The position numbers and the translations under genes were made by a program. A stretch of 8,347 bases of DNA from Hyphomicrobium sp. (GTDB lineage: Bacteria > Pseudomonadota > Alphaproteobacteria > Rhizobiales > Hyphomicrobiaceae): contig JAICLG010000129.1 in the NCBI GenBank assembly GCA_025927515.1, positions 1 to 8,347 on the forward strand, in the 5' to 3' direction. How positions within the stretch are numbered: the first letter of the stretch is position 1; each line of letters opens with the position of its first letter. Positions 5,811 to 8,347 of the stretch are shown here, one piece after another. The notes beneath the pieces were generated by a model that ran no database searches, was not told the origin of the DNA, and was given only the letters and a program-made list of their open reading frames with translations.

Positions 5811-6689
5811 ATGCAGAAAAACTCCGCTTCACCGCCAATCTTTTCACACGCCGCGTCGCTTCTCTCCACGTACGAGGTGATCTTTTGCGACGTCTGGGGC
5901 GTCGTTCACAATGGCGTCACTGCCTTCGAAGGCGCTTGCGAAGCTCTGGCGAAATTCCGGGCGGGTGGCGGCACGGTCATTCTGGTTTCAAATGCGCCCG
6001 TTCCCAAACAGCGCGTCGCCGACATGCTCGCCAGCCGCATGGTTCCGACTTCGGCATGGGACGATATCGTCTCCTCCGGCGACATCGCGCTCGCCCATCT
6101 CGAAGAACGGGGGTTTACGCGGCTCTATTGCATCGGCCCCCAGGATCGCGACAAAGCGCTTTTCAGCGCTCTCAAAGCGCGCTCCACGCCGCTGGCCGAA
6201 GCCGAGGCCATGATCTGTACGGGGTTAAACGACGATAGGCGCGAAACGCCCGAAGATTACCGCAGCCTGCTGACGGAGGCGCTGTCTCATGAGCTGCCGT
6301 TTGTCTGCGCCAATCCCGATTACGTCGTCGATGTCGGCGGCACGCTGCTCTATTGTGCCGGCGCTATCGCCGACCTCTATGCTCAGATGGGCGGTCCGGT
6401 GTTCTGGGCAGGAAAACCCCATCTCAACGCTTACGAGACCGCACACCACAAAGCCGAAGCGTTGCGAGACCGGAATGTCCCGCGCGATAAGATCCTCGTA
6501 ATCGGAGACTCGCTCCGCACCGACATGAAGGGCGCGGAGAATTTCGGCTGCGATGCCCTGTTCATAGCCTCAGGCATCCACCGTCACGAGACGATGGACG
6601 AAATCAGCCTATCGCCGAAACGGCTCGAAGAACTCTTCGCGCCCGGCTCACCGCCTGCAATCGGGGCCATGCCCGAACTCGCCTGGTAG
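5811..6689 (+). CDS. HAD-superfamily IIA hydrolase (TIGR01459-like)
   Basis: A 292-aa cytoplasmic phosphatase-like protein of the NagD-type HAD-IIA class. Motif I is IFCDVWGVVHNG with nucleophile Asp27; motif II is ILVSNAP (Ser60); motif III is AGKPHLNAY (Lys202); motif IV is VIGDSLRTDMKGA (Asp233, Asp238). The IIA cap domain lies between motifs II and III. The position two after the nucleophile, usually Asp in phosphatases, is Trp29; this DxWGV form is my recollection of the TIGR01459 subgroup. Substrate is unknown; relatives act on small phosphate esters. The ATG at 5811 is preferred over the in-frame TTG at 5808. The ribosome binding site is poor (AAGG 5794-5797, 13 nt away, inside a small hairpin). 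Its stop is 14 bp from the stop of the convergent gene. Confidence 0.92.
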   Translation: MQKNSASPPIFSHAASLLSTYEVIFCDVWGVVHNGVTAFEGACEALAKFRAGGGTVILVSNAPVPKQRVADMLASRMVPTSAWDDIVSSGDIALAHLEERGFTRLYCIGPQDRDKALFSALKARSTPLAEAEAMICTGLNDDRRETPEDYRSLLTEALSHELPFVCANPDYVVDVGGTLLYCAGAIADLYAQMGGPVFWAGKPHLNAYETAHHKAEALRDRNVPRDKILVIGDSLRTDMKGAENFGCDALFIASGIHRHETMDEISLSPKRLEELFAPGSPPAIGAMPELAW

Positions 6690-6703
6690 ACGCTCCGGAA
6701 CGC

Positions 6704-7714
6704 TTATGGCGTCTTCGCGGCAGGCAGCTGAGGCGCCTCGCTCTTTGGCCGCTTCGGAACCGGTCCATCCGAAAAGCTGTTGAACACGAGATCCGGCGAC
6801 GTCGTATTATGCTGCGATGGCGTCAAGCGGCCGACCCAGACGTCGGTCGCGCGTGCATGATCGAATTTCATGATGTTGTCTTCGCGCCAACCCTTGGCGC
6901 CCTGCTCGCGGACGGCGATTCGCGCCGCATCGTTGTTGAATTCGGTGACGTACATCGAGCGCAACATCGCGAACGGCCCACCCGAGATACCCTTGTCAAA
7001 AGAAACATCGAGCGCGATCCGCTTCGTATCGACACTCGCAATTTTGAGCGTCGCGGTACCGCCCTTGACGAACTTCAGCGTAAACGTGCGCGTTTTCGGA
7101 TCGATCGAAACTTCCTCGATGTTGACGAATGGCCGTTCGCTGTACTCGACCGGACCGATCAGAAACGAAGATCCGTAAGCCGTAGTCCGCATATTGTCCG
7201 GCGTCATAGGGCGCGGCCGCCAATATCCATCTTGCGGATAAAGCACCAGAACTTCCTCGGTATCGTCCGCGGCGTGGACCCAGAACTGCAGCATGTGAAT
7301 GCTGCGGTCGACCCGATTACCGATACGAACTTTCGCCGTCGCCGGCCGCCAGAACGTGGGAAACGTGTAGCCGATAACCCATACGGACGGATCTTCGTAA
7401 AGCGTTACCTTCTTCGGCTCTCCCGGCGGTTTGAAATTGGGATCGGCGGTCATATCGCATGCCGTCCAGTCTGCTTCGAGATTGTTGCGCATAGCCGACG
7501 ACAGATAAACGGGATGCGCGGCCTCGATCCGGAAAGCGCGGACATCCTTGTTCGCGAACGAGATCGCAACATTATCCTTTTCGGCGCAAAGGACGGGCTC
7601 GCTCTCGTTTTTTACATCGACGGCAAGTCCGTCGAGCGATGCAGCACGCACCTCCGCCGCGAGTGGGGCATTCAGTAAAAACGCGACGATGATAGCACGA
7701 AGACAATGCTGCAT
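6704..7714 (-). CDS. Conserved-looking exported protein of unknown function
   Basis: A 336-aa protein that I do not recognise. Residues 1-24 form a signal peptide (Arg6, core AIIVAFLLNAPLAA, cut after VRA). The mature protein is probably periplasmic or surface: there is no further membrane segment, and Cys43 and Cys86 are the only cysteines, so a disulfide is possible. The middle (about 105-190) is rich in aromatic residues, with DPSVWVIGYTFPTFWRP, MLQFWVHAADD and LYPQDGYWRPRPM. The rest alternates polar and hydrophobic residues, as in beta-sheet domains (RTFTLKFVKGGTATLKIA). The last 25 residues are Pro- and Lys-rich and probably disordered. The ATG at 7714 has GGAG (7722-7725) 7 nt upstream. 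The plus-strand frame across it (6809-7678) is an Arg-rich shadow. It is a single gene with no clear operon partner. Confidence 0.82.
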   Translation of the reverse strand: MQHCLRAIIVAFLLNAPLAAEVRAASLDGLAVDVKNESEPVLCAEKDNVAISFANKDVRAFRIEAAHPVYLSSAMRNNLEADWTACDMTADPNFKPPGEPKKVTLYEDPSVWVIGYTFPTFWRPATAKVRIGNRVDRSIHMLQFWVHAADDTEEVLVLYPQDGYWRPRPMTPDNMRTTAYGSSFLIGPVEYSERPFVNIEEVSIDPKTRTFTLKFVKGGTATLKIASVDTKRIALDVSFDKGISGGPFAMLRSMYVTEFNNDAARIAVREQGAKGWREDNIMKFDHARATDVWVGRLTPSQHNTTSPDLVFNSFSDGPVPKRPKSEAPQLPAAKTP

Positions 7715-8108
7715 TTAAACACTCCAATAAAAAGGGCCGTGATCTTTCAGATGCGCTAGCTCGGGCAGATTGAAGGGATGATCCGCCATCTCTGTGGCAG
7801 AGAGTCAACAATTCAACTTTAGACTCGGGCTTTATTCCTACTTCCCACTTCGCAGCGGCGATTATCGAGCACGATGCGCTAAAATCTTTATCTTCCCCAG
7901 CGCTCATCCTTAATGCGAGAGATCAGGGGCTGGGCGGCCCAAAATACCCGTCCGAATAAATGCGATCCACCGCGGCCGCGTAAGGGTCGCGATTGCGTCG
8001 ACGCCCGCCGGTGTCGTAAGGCTTGGGTTCGCCGCGACCGGCCAAGAGATGATCTCAGGCTCGCTTCACATCCGCCATCGACTGTCATGTCAGGTTCCGT
8101 CTTCCGCA
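7715..8108. other. Intergenic region between exported protein and MDR genes
   Basis: This 394-bp stretch lies between divergent genes and shows no convincing coding region. Frames on both strands here (for example 7888-8109 minus, 7913-8140 plus) are Arg-rich, lack ribosome binding sites and overlap each other. The left part is AT-rich, with a small dyad TCTCTG-TGG-CAGAGA (7789-7803) next to a minus-strand TTGACT, a possible promoter element for the exported protein gene. TGGGCGGCCCA (7931-7941) is a short palindrome. I see no tRNA, repeat array or terminator. Confidence 0.5.
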
Positions 8109-8347
8109 ATGAACGACCCGCACAACAGTCCCGATTTTAGTTCCCGGCTGATGCGCCGCAGCCAAGGCCAGATCGTCGTCGCGCGCGCACTTTGGTATTC
8201 CGAAGCGGGAAAGGCTGAATTGCGAACCGAACGCCTGCCGCCCCTTGCGCCGGGTGAAGCACGCGTCAGGACGGAATACTCCGCCATCAGCCGTGGCACC
8301 GAGCGCCTCGTTGCCCTTGGCAAGGTGCCTGAGAGCGAGTGGCAGCA
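8109..8347 (+). CDS. MDR-type (zinc-binding alcohol dehydrogenase-like) dehydrogenase, 3' end missing
   Basis: The first 79 codons of a medium-chain dehydrogenase/reductase; the gene runs off the right edge. The GroES-like N-terminal domain is recognisable: ARALWYSEAGKAELRTERLP, then LAPGEARVRTEYSAISRGTERLVALG. In zinc alcohol dehydrogenases the residue in the GIC(R/H)xD position is the first catalytic zinc ligand; here it is Ser (AISRGT), as in MDR proteins without catalytic zinc such as BchC-like enzymes. Substrate cannot be told from this fragment. The ATG at 8109 is the likely start, but no good ribosome binding site is seen. Other in-frame choices are ATG 8049 and the internal ATG 14 codons later (MRRSQGQ), which would suit the usual family start better. 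Full length is expected at about 330-350 aa. Confidence 0.82.
   Translation, partial: MNDPHNSPDFSSRLMRRSQGQIVVARALWYSEAGKAELRTERLPPLAPGEARVRTEYSAISRGTERLVALGKVPESEWQ

Noticed and set aside
6688..6714. AGACGC/GCGTCT inverted repeat between convergent stops as a terminator
   Set aside because: Only 6 bp with a 15-nt loop and no T-run; too weak to call.
6809..7678. 289-aa plus-strand frame
   Set aside because: Long but Arg/Asp-rich antisense shadow of the exported protein, which has a signal peptide and ribosome binding site.
7572..8140. Three overlapping small frames on both strands right of the exported protein gene
   Set aside because: Mutually overlapping, Arg- or Ser-rich, poor or no ribosome binding sites, no recognisable domain.
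1..8347. CRISPR array, insertion sequence or prophage signs
   Set aside because: No regular spaced repeats, transposase, integrase or terminal inverted repeats were seen.

Overview
The window is GC-rich, densely coding DNA from what looks like an alphaproteobacterial methylotroph, most likely a Hyphomicrobium-like member of the Hyphomicrobiales. This rests on two neighbouring genes. One encodes a four-cysteine c-type cytochrome of the methanol-metabolism-related type. The other encodes a small dihydrofolate-reductase-fold protein that resembles dihydromethanopterin reductase (DmrA), an enzyme of the tetrahydromethanopterin C1 cofactor pathway. The HAD-IIA hydrolase and the MDR dehydrogenase also fit this group. 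The taxon is an inference; there is no rRNA or tRNA gene in the window.

Layout. Positions 2-1087 (+) hold the C-terminal three quarters of a coniferyl-aldehyde-dehydrogenase-like ALDH, cut by the left edge. It converges on the cytochrome gene (1118-1660, -). The cytochrome is divergent from the DmrA-like gene (1972-2388, +), and the 311-bp region between them carries a hairpin at the cytochrome ribosome binding site and a 10-bp tandem repeat. A strong hairpin, probably a bidirectional terminator, separates dmrA from a small helical hypothetical gene (2483-2872, -).

Next comes a minus-strand two-gene operon: a DGPF/YCII protein (4426-4809), then an ECF42-type sigma factor with a C-terminal TPR-like extension (3158-4429). 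The two overlap by GTGA, and a candidate ECF-type promoter lies just upstream. Another hairpin terminator separates this operon from a small secreted protein (4980-5390, -).

A 420-bp intergenic region with a dyad and repeats leads into a HAD-IIA hydrolase (5811-6689, +). This converges, 14 bp apart, on a large unknown exported protein (6704-7714, -). After 394 bp of apparently non-coding DNA, the 5' end of a zinc-type MDR dehydrogenase begins (8109 to the right edge, +); the usual first catalytic zinc cysteine is a serine in it.

Functionally the window is a patchwork of short transcription units, not a single pathway. The cytochrome and DmrA-like pair points to C1 metabolism, and the sigma/DGPF pair is a self-contained regulatory module. 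I did not find a convincing wholly new multi-gene system. The most interesting leads are the hairpin that partly hides the cytochrome ribosome binding site, the candidate self-regulated sigma promoter, and three unrecognised proteins (129 aa helical, 136 aa secreted, 336 aa secreted).
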